Source of the DNA: Rosa chinensis | Taxonomy: Eukaryota; Streptophyta; Magnoliopsida; Rosales; Rosaceae | Direction: 5' to 3' | Assembly: GCF_002994745.2 (NCBI RefSeq) | Contig: NC_037094.1 | Location: 22,421,001-22,485,000, forward strand | DNA length: 64,000 bases | Shown here: positions 19,796 to 30,360 of the stretch, piece after piece | Layout of the letters: each line of letters opens with the position of its first letter | Numbering within the stretch: the first letter of the stretch is position 1 | Made by a program: the position numbers and the translations under genes | Notes under the pieces: generated by a model | What the model was told of the DNA's origin: nothing | Seen by the model: only the letters and a program-made list of their open reading frames with translations | Databases searched by the model: none

Positions 19796-20591
19796 ACCTT
19801 TTCGACGTTGCACAAAAGTCATCACTTTTGAGGAATAAGATGTTGCTGATCGATGATCGAAAATCCACCATAAAAATCCTAAAAAACAAAAACAAAAAAA
19901 TAAATTACTAATATATAGATCATCATAAAACCATATATAGTAGGATTTTGGCGCTGTGAACACTAAGAGAGGAATAGTGAATTCCAACTCAAAGTTATGA
20001 TTAAGCCACATATTTGCATCACCATAAGAGAGATTTAGAAAAAAAGGCAGATCTACATTGTTCAATGAATTATTTTTGCTAGGACAAATATAAAAAATAA
20101 AAAATGTAGCTCGAGCTGATCGAGTCACAATCGCATCACCTATGGTTCTCTAGTCATTTGGTCTATCAGGTTTTTACCAAATGGATCGGAGGGTGCCGAA
20201 TATGATTATTGTTAAACATTTGCTAACAATTTAAAATTTGGGCGGCAAACAGAATCCAATGTTCTTCAAGTTCGTCTAGGTGGAATCCTAGTTATCTCCA
20301 ACAACATCCTAAGAATCTCTATTTCTTTCCAGTAAAAGACGGCCCACATTGTCAAATATTGAAGGCAACAATGATACTAGAATCCAAGTAATCTTTTGTT
20401 TGACCCCTTGAATCTCTTCGAAATTTTCATCCAATCACAATTCATCACTCTTAACAAAGCTTACAATCTGACTACTATACGAAGTGTCATCACAGACAAA
20501 AACACGTACAAACCACTTATATTGAGCAAGAAAAACCTGGAATTAATCTGTTGGATTCCAAGTACTCCTAATTTTCTGAGACTTTGCTGTC
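19796..20591 (+). promoter_or_regulatory. Upstream region of the dioxygenase gene
   Basis: About 800 bp between the MITE and the start codon. It should contain the promoter and 5-prime UTR. I cannot point to a convincing TATA box; CTTATATTG at about 20516 is the nearest candidate. No other gene is visible on either strand. Confidence 0.35.
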
Positions 20592-21085
20592 ATGGCTTTG
20601 CAAATCGAAGAACAATACGTCGAGTCACTCTCCTCCATGGGACACAAACTAAGTGTCAAGAACTTCATTTGGTCCAAGGAAGAATGGCCAGCAATAAATC
20701 ATGATGAGTTTACAGATTCACATGACATTCCTGCAATAAGTCTCCGAGAGATTTCAGATGGGAGAAGAAACCCTAATTATGAGAAGGTCTGCAAGGTCAT
20801 GGTGAATGCTTGTGAGAAATGGGGGTTCTTCAAGTTAGTGGATCATGGGGTTGCTTTGGAGATCATAGAGAATTTCAAAGGGAGTATGAATGCGCTTTTT
20901 GATCTTCCAATGGAGCAGAAGCTGAAGGGTGTTAGATCAGCTAGTTTACCATTAGGTTACTGTGCATCAAATCCTGATTATGGGAAGAATTTGCCCTGGG
21001 CAGAGATCTTACAGTTGCTCCAGTCACCACAAATGGTGGTTGGATTTGCAACAAAGGTTTTTGGTGATCAACATCAGCCGTTCAG
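20592..21085 (+). CDS. Dioxygenase exon 1
   Basis: 494 nt from ATG at 20592 to the donor GTAACA at 21086. The last two bases (AG) join the first T of exon 2 to form a serine codon. Encodes residues 1-164 and the DIOX_N domain. Confidence 0.9.
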
Positions 21086-24000
21086 GTAACATTTTCATCC
21101 ATATATCGATCATGGTAGAGAATTCCTAGCAACTTATAACATGTTTAGGGCAACATTGGTAATTTTCTTTATAATCCTTGTATTTCCACCTTGTATGTTA
21201 GTTACGTAATTATCAACAGTTTGCTACTTGCAAATTAAAACAAATCAAAATTCCGGTTAAATTAGTTGATGAAGAACCCAGATGGTGCTTGCATATGTAT
21301 GCATGTATGTGCAGGATCAAACCAGCCCGGCCGCCCACCATAGAAGTACGTGAGATGTACGTAAAAATCCACATAGTAACGTGTTCTTTTGGTCCAATTG
21401 CTTTTGTCTTAGCTTTGTTCATACAATTATTAAACACTACACCCTCATGTTCCAAGAAAATTAAAAAAATATACGGGTCTCTCAAATAGTTAATAAGTGA
21501 ACAGAAATAAAAATAAGAGTGGTTGTTTTCACTGATATCCAGTTAAGAAAAACCTTGATTTGACCTTAACTGAATTTGAAACCACTAATAAAGTGCATAT
21601 ATAACATATGCATGCTTCCCAAATTTGAAACTACGTACAAGGACAAAATTAGAAAGAAGCTTGATCTGTAATTGAATCAGAAGTGTATATAATTGTCCCA
21701 ATATTTTGTAGGTGTAACTTCATTAGGTAACTGATTACAGTTCTCTAAGCAAAACTTAATCTTTATAATGTATCAGTGATGCAATGATTGGTTACTTGAA
21801 TGCATTGGATAATCTGGGAATGACTATTTTGGAGATGCTAGCTCATGGATTGGGTCTTCCAGACAGCTTCTTCACAAAGAACTTTGAAGCAAAAGAGGCT
21901 ACAATGATCAGAGTCAACAGATATCCTCCTTGTCCTCTTCCAGAAAAATGTCTTGGGCTGGGAAGCCATTCAGACCCTCATACCTTAACCATATTGTTAC
22001 AAGATGATGTTGGTGGGCTTCAAGTTCTTATGAATGACAACAAATGGATTGGCATCCGTCCTGTTCAGAATTCTTTCATTATCAACATTGGTGACACCCT
22101 TGAGGTAATTTCTTAATCATACACAAGTGTGCACTTTAGATTCTAAATGTTTGTTTTCATATATAATTGACCAAAAAGGAAAAAAAAAAATTGATATAAA
22201 TGATGGATAGCATTGTTTTATTAGAAATCAAATGTTTGCCTCGTATAAATAAATATTTATTTGACATATTATGTTAATAGTATCACATATAAAAAATCTA
22301 AACTAAATATAACTTGTTGTTTTAGAGAAACTGAATTTGGGAGGAATTTGCTGTGTGTTCTCATTGATAATAGGGGCCTCTTTATATAGAGGATTACAAT
22401 GCATAGAATCTCAATCATACAAGGAAAGTAATTCTACATTGAATAGGATTCTAGATCCTTCTAATTAAATCATATTACCACTAGGTCAAGTAACCTAGAG
22501 TTTGGGCTAAACACAAATTAGGTTTTCCTTGAACACTCCCCCTTGTGTTGCCCAAACGCGGTGCTTCTCTCGTTGCCTCGTTAAAAACCTTGCCGAGTAA
22601 CAAAAACCCAGTGGGACAAAAATAACCTCGGTCGAAGGGGAAAAAGAGCACAACACACCCTTCACGATTCGAGACGAACATGTAGACATCTCCCCCTGAT
22701 GTCTGCACCTCCCCCTGATGACTACGATCATGGGAGTTCAGATAATTTCCGCAAGCCAATTCTTGCCACAAGTTTCTCGAACGTGGTATTGGGCAATGAC
22801 TTAGTAAACAAGTCTGCCTCACTGTCCTCAGATCGAACCTAGTTCACTTTGATCTCGAGGAGTGTCTGTTATTGCTGATTATGCTTGGTGTTATCGCTAT
22901 TGATGTAGCCTTGCCTCATTTGTTCAAAACAAGTAGCATTATCCTAAATGCTCGCAGGCTCATCTGTGGTAGACTTCAAACCACAATTGTTCGAACATGC
23001 GTAATTATGGATCTAATCCATATACATTCACGAACCACTTCGTGAAGAACAATGATCTCTGCATTGTTCGAAGATATAGCGACTACGGTCTGTTCTGTAG
23101 ACCTCCAAGATATCACGGTTTTTTCCCATGGTGAACACTTAACCAGTTTGGGAATGACCATTGTGTGGGTCAGAGAGATACCCAACATCAGCAAAACCTT
23201 CCAAAACACATGTCGTTTTGGGATGGGGATAGAGAACGCAGGCCAGCGTTGGCGGCGTTTCTGGTGTGTGATGGGTCCGAATCCATCATCTCTTTGTAGG
23301 GATAGAACAAGCCCATATCATTCATACATCTCAAGTATCGAAAGATATCTTTTACACCAATCCAATGGCGTCGCGTTGGCGCAGAGCTATATCTAGCTAA
23401 CAAGTTCACAACATATGAGATGTCCGGTCTTGTGCATTGAGATAAGTACAATAATGCGCCTATTGTACTAAGTAAGACACTTTTGCCTCTAGCACATCTT
23501 CGTCATCATCCTTTCGACGAAGATGATCCTTTTCAGGATCAAGACTACGGACGATCATGGGGTGCTCGAAGGCTTGACCTTGTCAAGATGCCTAAGCATC
23601 TATCGACACGATGCTCAAGTTCTAAACCGAGCCATAATCGTGTTCTCCCAAAATCCTTCATCTCAAACTACGGATTTCAAGTGTTTAGCGGTTTCCCTTA
23701 ACTCTTTAAGGGCTTCTAATGAAGATCATGTCCAACATGAACCTCGATAGAATCCGAAACTTGTTATAGAAACGCGTGGGCATATCCCTTCCCAATCAAG
23801 TAGTCACTTTAGTGAGCGTTTCAACCTCTTTGTAAACGCGCTCCATGGTCTAGAGCCACTTGACTTGGGTAAATGAAGTTCGCCATGAACCTTCATGTAT
23901 ATTCCATATCTAGATTCCTATAGAGATACGTAGTGACCACATTTGTAAGCTGCATGTTCAGTTATTCGGAAACTACCAAACTGACAGGGTAGTGGAGTGC

Positions 24001-27000
24001 AATGACATCCATTACGAGAGAATATGTCTCATCGTAGTCGATTCCAGGGCGTTTTGTGAGAAGCCTTGCGCCATAAGGCGAGATTACCATCTCTTTTTCT
24101 CACTACGCTTTCTAACGAAGACCCATTAGTTAACAGGTTTTATATTAGGAGGTGTTAGCATCTCTAGCTCGAAAACCTTCCTCTTCGTTAGAGAATCCAT
24201 CTTAACCTGGATCGCATCTTTCCATTTAGGCCAAAAACTCTCTACGTTGGCATTCATTCATCAACGGAGCGTGGTTCGATATCATCTGACTCAACAAACT
24301 CATGCGCAACAAAATACGCAACTACATCACCAATTATGATGGAGTTTCTATCCCACATCTCATGTGCACTAGTGTAAGTTTCATAGAGCTCTATATTCTC
24401 AGGAATAGGTTCTAACGTTGAGGCGTCCCCCAACGATAACCATAACCCGGAAGATACTCATGAGACGGATTTTGAGTCTTGATGATCAAAGGATTGGAAT
24501 GTGCCAAAGTATCCTTCGAACCCACTGGCCTCCCACGCATCCTAGCTGGGGCCATGGCCTGTAACGCCAGAGTGCCACTCTCTTTGGCGTTGGCGCCATG
24601 CCTACCTCCGTGTAGGGTGGCGCTACGTCCTCTCGTAGGGACGTCCTTCCTTGCAGGCATGTTTGCAGCATATTTGTGTGATCTCGTCACTTTAATAGGG
24701 ATCAAGATGAGACATAGTGGGGACAGACTACGACAATTCCTGTCGTTCCTGTTGAACATTCGTGTTCTTATCTCCCCCTAACGACGGAAAGACTGTCTCA
24801 TCAAAGTGACATCCGCAAATCTAGCGGTAAGTAGATCGCCTAGCAAGGGCATTTAAGTGGCGGACGATTGTTGGAAGTCTCAAATCCAACGTAGTTGCCC
24901 ATTCGTCTGTAAGGACCCATCATAGAGCGCTGTGGCGGCGCAATTGGCACAAAAATGGCTCACTCAAATGTGCGTAAGTACAAAAGACATGTACCCAGTC
25001 ACTAGCCGTATCGCAGAGGTACATTGAGTGGCATTAGGTCGTAGACGAATTAGCATAGCTGCATGCGATATTGCATCACCCCAAGCGGATGTAAGAAGAT
25101 TGGTGCGCATTACCAATGTTCAGACTACCATCGTAGTCGTTTCCGTGAGACCATTTGGGTGTGTTCAGGGGAATATAATGTCCAACATTAGTCCCAATGC
25201 AATAACCATCGAAAGTATTCGATGTAAACTCTCTAGCATAGTCAAATCCAATTGACTAAATAGGATGATTTGGGGAGTAAGCCCATTGTTGTATGATATG
25301 TGCTAGGAGTGTAGCATAAGCAGCATTATAAGTGGACAATGGCACAACACGTGACCAGTGTGTTTGCGTGTCAACCAACATCATGAGATATTTAAACGTC
25401 CGCAAGTTGGTTGAATCAATCCACAAAATCCCTACGGATTCTTTGTAAGAACAGAATGAGTAATGTCATATCCTTTGCATAGGCCGGTCTCAGTCCTAAT
25501 TTCCCTAAGGAACAGGCTTAGTAAAAGATGTCCGTGTGAAGTCTTTTTGTAGACGGATCATCATATCATGACCAGGATGACCTATCCTGTCGTGACAAAG
25601 CCAATATGTGTCTAAGTCCAAGAGATCTTCTCTCATAACTTTATTGGATTTAATAGCTCGAATAGTGACATAAAGTCCACTAGAGCGACACATAAACTTC
25701 TCTAAGATGCGTCTTTGTTCGCAATCATTAGAGGTAATGCAAATGAACTCATTTCCGTTCTCTACATGCATTTTCGCATGGAATTCGTTGGCTATTCATA
25801 GGGTACTATTTGCCCCAAGAGCGTAGAGAGTTTCTGTGACAACTGTAATCAAGGTGCCATTTGGCAAGTGGAACTTGGGCTATTCCATGTCCTTGAATTA
25901 ATACTGATGGCCCAGCCATCGTAGTCACAAAGTCATATGCTCAGAATCAAAATTGAGTCATAATGAAAAGAACTCGAAATTTTATTCATAAGCCAACGGA
26001 ATACATCATTGTTTCTATGATCAAAGAAAATCTAATCCAATAAAAAGTAATATGGCAATCGCCTACAACTCTTGGAAAATAAAAAGACTTAATCAAAATC
26101 GCCAGTTTCTGGGTCTTGATCCTTGTAGTCTTCCACCCTTAGATCTAGATCTCCATCTTGATCTTCTTGTGCCATGTAATTCGCTTCCCTTGCTTCACGA
26201 TATGTCTTGTATGCGTTTGCAACATTCTGGGGTGCGGTACATGATTTGGCCCAATGTTCAGTTGATCCACATCGAAAACAAACATCATTATGGTCAGGCT
26301 CCCTTGATCGAGGCGCCATTGGGGCGCGATTTGGACGACCTATCCTCTTGGTGGCGTTACCACCATGGTCGGAGGCTCCACCTCTCTCTCTCTTCACACG
26401 TTGACCTCCATGGTTCCGTGCACGCCTCTCTTGGCGATTTCCTTCCTCTTTAGGGCGAACATATAGACCAGAATGTCCAGAATTGTCCCTATCCTTAGGG
26501 TTTCTCTCCTTACGTCCTCCATTAGGGGCGCGACTATAGTTAGACTCCGGAATAGGCTTAGTTCCCACGGGTCTAGCATTATAGTTCTTCACAAGGATAT
26601 TATCGTGCTTTTCAGCTACGTTCATGGCGCCAATGAGCTCATGAAACCTTGTGATACGTCCTGCATTTACATCAATCCGATAATTCTTTGAAATCATCAG
26701 TGCAGAGACGGGGAAGGTAGAGAGAGTCTTCTCGATCAACATCGTATCAGTTATGGCTTGGCCACAAAACTCCATCAGAGACTTGATACGAAGAGCTTCC
26801 GAGTTATAATCAAGCACAGACTTGAAATCACAAAAGCGGAGGCTATGCCATCGCACTTCTAAATCAGGAAGCAGGGAGTCACGAACGTTGCCAAATCGCT
26901 GCTCAAGTTCTACCCATAGCTTTCTTGGGTCTTCCTCATTGAGGTATTCATTTTGGAGCGCGTCATTCATGTGCCTTGTCATGAGAATTATGGATTTAGC

Positions 27001-29006
27001 TTGTTTTGCTTCGAAAGCAGTAGCTTGCTCAATGGAGAGCACGTTCTGACCAGGCTCTTGGATGGCTCCCAGAAGTCCATCAGCCTTAAGATGTTGGCGC
27101 ACATCTCGGACCCACCTATGGTATCCTGCGCCAGTTGTTTCTAGTGGAACGAAGTTCAACTTGTTCAGGTTACTCATCCTGAAAAACAACACAAGATTAG
27201 GGTTAGTTTCGGAGCGAAAATGCTACCACGAAAAACTATTAAATCTCTGAGCGTAGTCGCTTCCAAGAAATTAGGAATTTTCTGAGCGTAGTCGCTTCTA
27301 AGAAAATCCGATTCCAAGAGGGATTTTGGATTAGATCGAAACAACGATATATGTGGTCGATCGTTTTCTTCTCAAAAAACTCTAAGTTTGGAGGACTCTA
27401 CAAGCTCCAAGCTTGGAGTGAGCACGAACCCCCACAGTTCGGCTATTGGTCTCCCCTATGAAGAAGAAAGGGGGGTAGGAGAAGGGATTTTGGAAGTCCC
27501 CGAGAAAAGAAGAAGAAATTGAAAAACTTCACAAAAACGGGAACTTTTAGAAAAGTTTACCTTAAAAATATGCCGAAAAGTGGTTGCCGGAAATTTACTG
27601 TAGCTGACCGGAAAGTCGCAGGAAAGTTGCCGAAAAGTGGCCGGAAAAGTCACCGGAAAGTGGCTGGAAATCGGCCGGAAAAGTCGCTGGAGGTGGTTGA
27701 CTGGAAGGTTGACCGGCGTTGACTAGATTGCTGACGTGGCACAGATGCTGACGTGGCAGCTGACTGGAGGTTGACATGGCAGCTGACTGGAGGCTGACGT
27801 GGCAGCTTGCGTGGTGATGACGTGGCAGAGCGTTTGCGGCTTGGCGGCTAGGCGGCTAGGCGGCTCGGCTACTCGGCTGCTTCACTTGGGCTTCGCTGCA
27901 CGTGGGCTGGGCTTGGGCTTCAGCAATCTGCTAGACTCTGGTGGCCGGTTCGGTTGAATTTTGGCCAGTTCGGGTGGGGAAGTTTCCGGTTCCGGATTTC
28001 TGGGCTATAAATGCTGCAGGTGGCCGAGTATGGAGGCAGGAGGTGGTGAGGAAAGCTTTGAACTGGGCAGGGGGATTTTTGCTACTTCCGGTGGCCGGTT
28101 CGGATATTTTCCGGCCGGTTCTGTGGGCGGGGCCGCCGGTTCTGGACTCCTGGAGTTGAGATCTTCAAGGTGGACGGCGGTGGTTTCTGGGATTTGAAGG
28201 CTACGAATTTAGGGCTTCAGGGTTAGGGCTCGTGCTGATAACGTGTTTTAGAGAAACTGAATTTGGGAGGAATTTGCTGTGTGTTCTCATTGATAATAGG
28301 GGCCTCTTTATATAGAGGATTACAATGCATAGAATCTCAATCATACAAGGAAAGTAATTCTACATTGAATAGGATTCTAGATCCTTCTAATTAAATCCTA
28401 TTACCACTAGGTCAAGTAACCTAGAGTTTGGGCTAAACACAAATTAGGTTTTCCTTGAACACTTGCTTAATTGTCTGGCAAGATGATTTATACCTTTTTT
28501 TTTATGTGAAGATGATTTATATATCTTGAAATGATCTCTCTCTCATATATACGAGCGCACACTTAAAATTTTAATTATATGTTATATTGTTAGAATTCAA
28601 GTCAGTATTATGCATATATCTAAAAAAATGTTGTCAAACCAAAGATTTAATTAGATTGACAGTCTCACAATATATCAAGACGATTAATTTAACAACTACA
28701 GAATATCTTTACGGTGCTTATTAAATTGCTATTTCCCCAATATGCTTGCAGGCTTGGACTAATGGGAGGCTGAAGAGTGTTGTGCATAGAGCAGTTGTCA
28801 ACAAGGAGAAGAACAGGCTATCGGCAGCTTATTTCATGAGCCCCTCTGATTCTGCCACAATTGAGTGCCCTCCCGAGCTCATGGTCCCAATAATCAACCC
28901 TAGAAAGTATGACTCATTCACTTGGGGAGACTTCAAGAAGCAACTTTTGGTTCAAAAAAGGGTTGTTGGTAAAACGGCCCTCGAAAGATATCTAATTTCA
29001 AACTGA
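20592..29006 (+). CDS. 2-oxoglutarate/Fe(II)-dependent dioxygenase (DOXC class), three exons
   Basis: The exons 20592-21085, 21777-22104 and 28752-29006 join in frame to 358 residues, the normal family length. The introns are GT..AG: intron 1 is 691 bp; intron 2 is 6,647 bp because it contains Copia-2. The N-terminal DIOX_N domain spans about residues 45-150 (IPAISL; KWGFFKLVDHGV). The catalytic jelly roll carries RVNRYPPCP (about 211-219), Fe(II) ligands H229-x-D231 (GLGSHSDPHT) and H286 (SVVHRAVVN), and the 2OG-binding R296-x-S298 (RLSAAYF). All are intact. These soluble enzymes oxidise small molecules such as hormones, flavonoids and alkaloids using 2-oxoglutarate and O2. The layout resembles gibberellin-oxidase-like proteins, but I cannot name the substrate. 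It is the only intact host gene in the window. Confidence 0.92.
21777..22104 (+). CDS. Dioxygenase exon 2
   Basis: 328 nt between acceptor TATCAG (21771-21776) and donor GTAATT (22105). Encodes the end of residue 165 to residue 274, with the NRYPPCP segment and the HxD iron ligands. Confidence 0.9.
22318..22535 (-). repeat. Copia-2 3-prime LTR
   Basis: 218 bp, one mismatch to 28244-28461. It contains a minus-strand TATA-like box (complement of 22380-22389) that would point toward exon 2 of the host gene in antisense. Confidence 0.93.
22536..25771 (-). pseudogene. Copia-2 pol, degenerate
   Basis: The minus strand has a GAG-pre-integrase piece at 25505-25771 (WLCHDRIGHPGHDMMIRL). RNase H pieces lie at 23188-23451 ([20 protein letters not shown]) and 22976-23209 (ISWRSTEQTVVAISSNNAE). 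Integrase and RT between them are broken by stops. It is nearly collinear with pol of Copia-1. Given near-identical LTRs, most lesions were probably already present in the source copy. Confidence 0.8.
26089..27192 (-). CDS. Copia-2 gag polyprotein
   Basis: An open frame of 367 residues. The UBN2-type gag core covers about 1-210 (GYHRWVRDVRQHL, EEDPRKLWVELEQRFGN, SVLDYNSEALRIKSLMEFCG). A basic, G/R-rich linker follows, then an intact CCHC knuckle (CFRCGSTEHWAKSC, about residues 310-323) and an acidic tail. The inner methionine at residue 6 (MSNLNK) is the likely native start. It should form particles and bind RNA. It is the best-preserved gag of the three related copies, in contrast with the dead pol next to it. 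Confidence 0.88.
   Translation of the reverse strand: MLFFRMSNLNKLNFVPLETTGAGYHRWVRDVRQHLKADGLLGAIQEPGQNVLSIEQATAFEAKQAKSIILMTRHMNDALQNEYLNEEDPRKLWVELEQRFGNVRDSLLPDLEVRWHSLRFCDFKSVLDYNSEALRIKSLMEFCGQAITDTMLIEKTLSTFPVSALMISKNYRIDVNAGRITRFHELIGAMNVAEKHDNILVKNYNARPVGTKPIPESNYSRAPNGGRKERNPKDRDNSGHSGLYVRPKEEGNRQERRARNHGGQRVKRERGGASDHGGNATKRIGRPNRAPMAPRSREPDHNDVCFRCGSTEHWAKSCTAPQNVANAYKTYREAREANYMAQEDQDGDLDLRVEDYKDQDPETGDFD
27560..27880. promoter_or_regulatory. Repetitive leader of Copia-2
   Basis: Repeated GGCCGGAAAAGTCGC-type units and GACGTGGCAG units, then a GGCGGCTAGGCGGCTAGGCGG run at about 27840-27862. Fewer TTGACC cores than in Copia-1. The region lies inside the host intron. Confidence 0.4.
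28244..28461 (-). repeat. Copia-2 5-prime LTR
   Basis: 218 bp; the minus-strand TATA-like box CTATATAAAG is the complement of 28306-28315. It should drive the element transcript leftward. Confidence 0.93.
28752..29006 (+). CDS. Dioxygenase exon 3
   Basis: 255 nt after acceptor TTGCAG (28746-28751), ending at TGA 29004-29006. Encodes residues 275-358 with the distal iron-binding histidine and the RxS pair. It lies 290 bp beyond the end of Copia-2. Confidence 0.9.
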   Translation, partial: AWTNGRLKSVVHRAVVNKEKNRLSAAYFMSPSDSATIECPPELMVPIINPRKYDSFTWGDFKKQLLVQKRVVGKTALERYLISN

Positions 29007-29160
29007 TGAGATAGCATATTTGTAAGAGTAATGCTAGATCTATACGGTGTCATTAATTAAGATTGATTTCATTGTCTACAGTGTAATTTGAATTGTGATA
29101 CCTATAGAGAGATTGTTGAAAAAAAAATATGAAAATTATTTATTATCAATAAATCATATG
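29007..29160 (+). other. Presumed 3-prime UTR of the dioxygenase
   Basis: AT-rich, 154 bp between the stop codon and the Copia-3 LTR. The transcript must end here or run into Copia-3. No clear AATAAA is seen; ATCAATAAATC at about 29146-29156 contains the near-consensus CAATAAA. Confidence 0.4.
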
Positions 29161-29187
29161 TGTTTTAGGAAAATTGAAATTGGGAGA

Positions 29188-30149
29188 TAATTTTTTTTTT
29201 TTTAGAAAAAGAAACTTTTATTAAAATAAACCAGATTACATAAAACGGGAAAAACTGGTGGTGAACAAGAATTCTCCACTCTCCTCCCTGAAACCTAAAA
29301 CAGTTACGGGTTCGTCATGAATAACCTCCATGAGCCGAAAGGGCCCAACCCCTAACCACCTATATCGCCCAACCTCTCGGGCTACATAGAATCCCAAGAA
29401 TATCGATTCTACCTCATAAACAACCGCTAGAAAAACCAACGCCCTCTTTCACACCGTGTCCCAAAGGTACTAAACCATGTGCAAGGATTGCTAGTTAGAA
29501 CATTGACCATATATAAGATAAAACCGACAATAAACCAATTCGTCCCTAGGAAAGACACCACATCCATGGCACCTCAATTTGACCCAACCCTAGCTCAAAT
29601 GAGTAGGGACATGCTAAAGAGTAGAAAAGCCTAACAAAAAAACCTACCTTAAACAAAAAGACAAACCAACCGCTGCAATCCTCTTCTCTTTCTCCAAGTG
29701 CTTCGCCGGCAAACCACCACCATAAATCAATCCCTTCGAGCTCGCCTCGCCGAAGAACTGCAACCCACGCAACAATCCACACCAAACCCCCTGCTTGTTT
29801 TTGGTGAGATCCAGGCCAAAACCACAGACCCAAACCAAAAACTAGTAAGGAATTTACTGTACCCTGTTGCTCGTTTGCTTCCACCAGCTTGAGAGCTTGA
29901 AACCACCATTGAAAGCTCCACCATCAAAGGCTCTGACTATCGACACAACATAGATCAGTAACCAGCACCATACGATCCATGGCATGCCGCCGCCATGATC
30001 TGGTTTCTGGCCACATACTCCATGTTTGCGCCTCCACCGATCGCCAATCGCCCATCACCCACGCCTGTGCTGCCGCCTGAGAGTAGAGAAGCATCTTACA
30101 GAACCAAGACCAAAGAAGAAAAAGCAAATCTTGAAGCCTTAAGACCCCA
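29188..30149 (-). mobile_element. Retroposed insertion inside the Copia-3 LTR
   Basis: A T-tract near 29192-29204 is a poly(A) tail on the minus strand. A perfect 12-bp duplication, GAAATTGGGAGA, flanks the unit at 29176-29187 and 30150-30161, both within Copia-3 LTR sequence. The unit is about 960 bp, GC-richer at its 5-prime end, and has no long frame. The 3-prime portion (AATAAAAGTTTC before the tail) resembles plant LINE-derived retroposons. It could also be a processed transcript. Confidence 0.8.
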
Positions 30150-30360
30150 CGAAATTGGGAGAGAATTGAGTTGTACTTTCATTGATAATAGGGTTCTCTT
30201 TATATAGAGGATTACAAGCAAAAAATCTGCATCTTACAAGGTAACTGAATCATACAATGATTGAAATATCTCCGTAGATATCGGTAAGACTTACCCTATT
30301 ACAACTCAGACAAGTAATCAGAGTTTTGGGTCAGACACACAAACTAGGTGTCCTTAAATA

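Larger units (their letters stand above)
22318..28461 (-). mobile_element. Ty1/Copia retrotransposon Copia-2 in intron 2 of the dioxygenase
   Basis: A 6,144-bp element antisense to the host gene. LTRs are 22318-22535 and 28244-28461, each 218 bp, TG..CA, with one difference (CATATT versus CCTATT). The flanks are CTTGT (22313-22317) and CTTGC (28462-28466), a 5-bp duplication with one change. The polypurine tract abuts 22536 and the primer-binding region CGTTATCAGCACGAGCCC abuts 28243 on the minus strand. Gag is open (26089-27192), pol is degenerate. Compared with Copia-1 and Copia-3 it lacks about 260 bp near 25527, between gag and the integrase region. It belongs to the same family as Copia-1. 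Confidence 0.93.

Noticed and set aside
20396..20704. 102-residue frame starting upstream of the dioxygenase ATG
   Set aside because: It is in a different frame from the dioxygenase and ends inside its exon 1.
28746..28751. TTG start just before exon 3
   Set aside because: These bases are the splice acceptor TTGCAG; exon 3 joins exon 2 in frame with conserved dioxygenase sequence, so it is not a separate gene.
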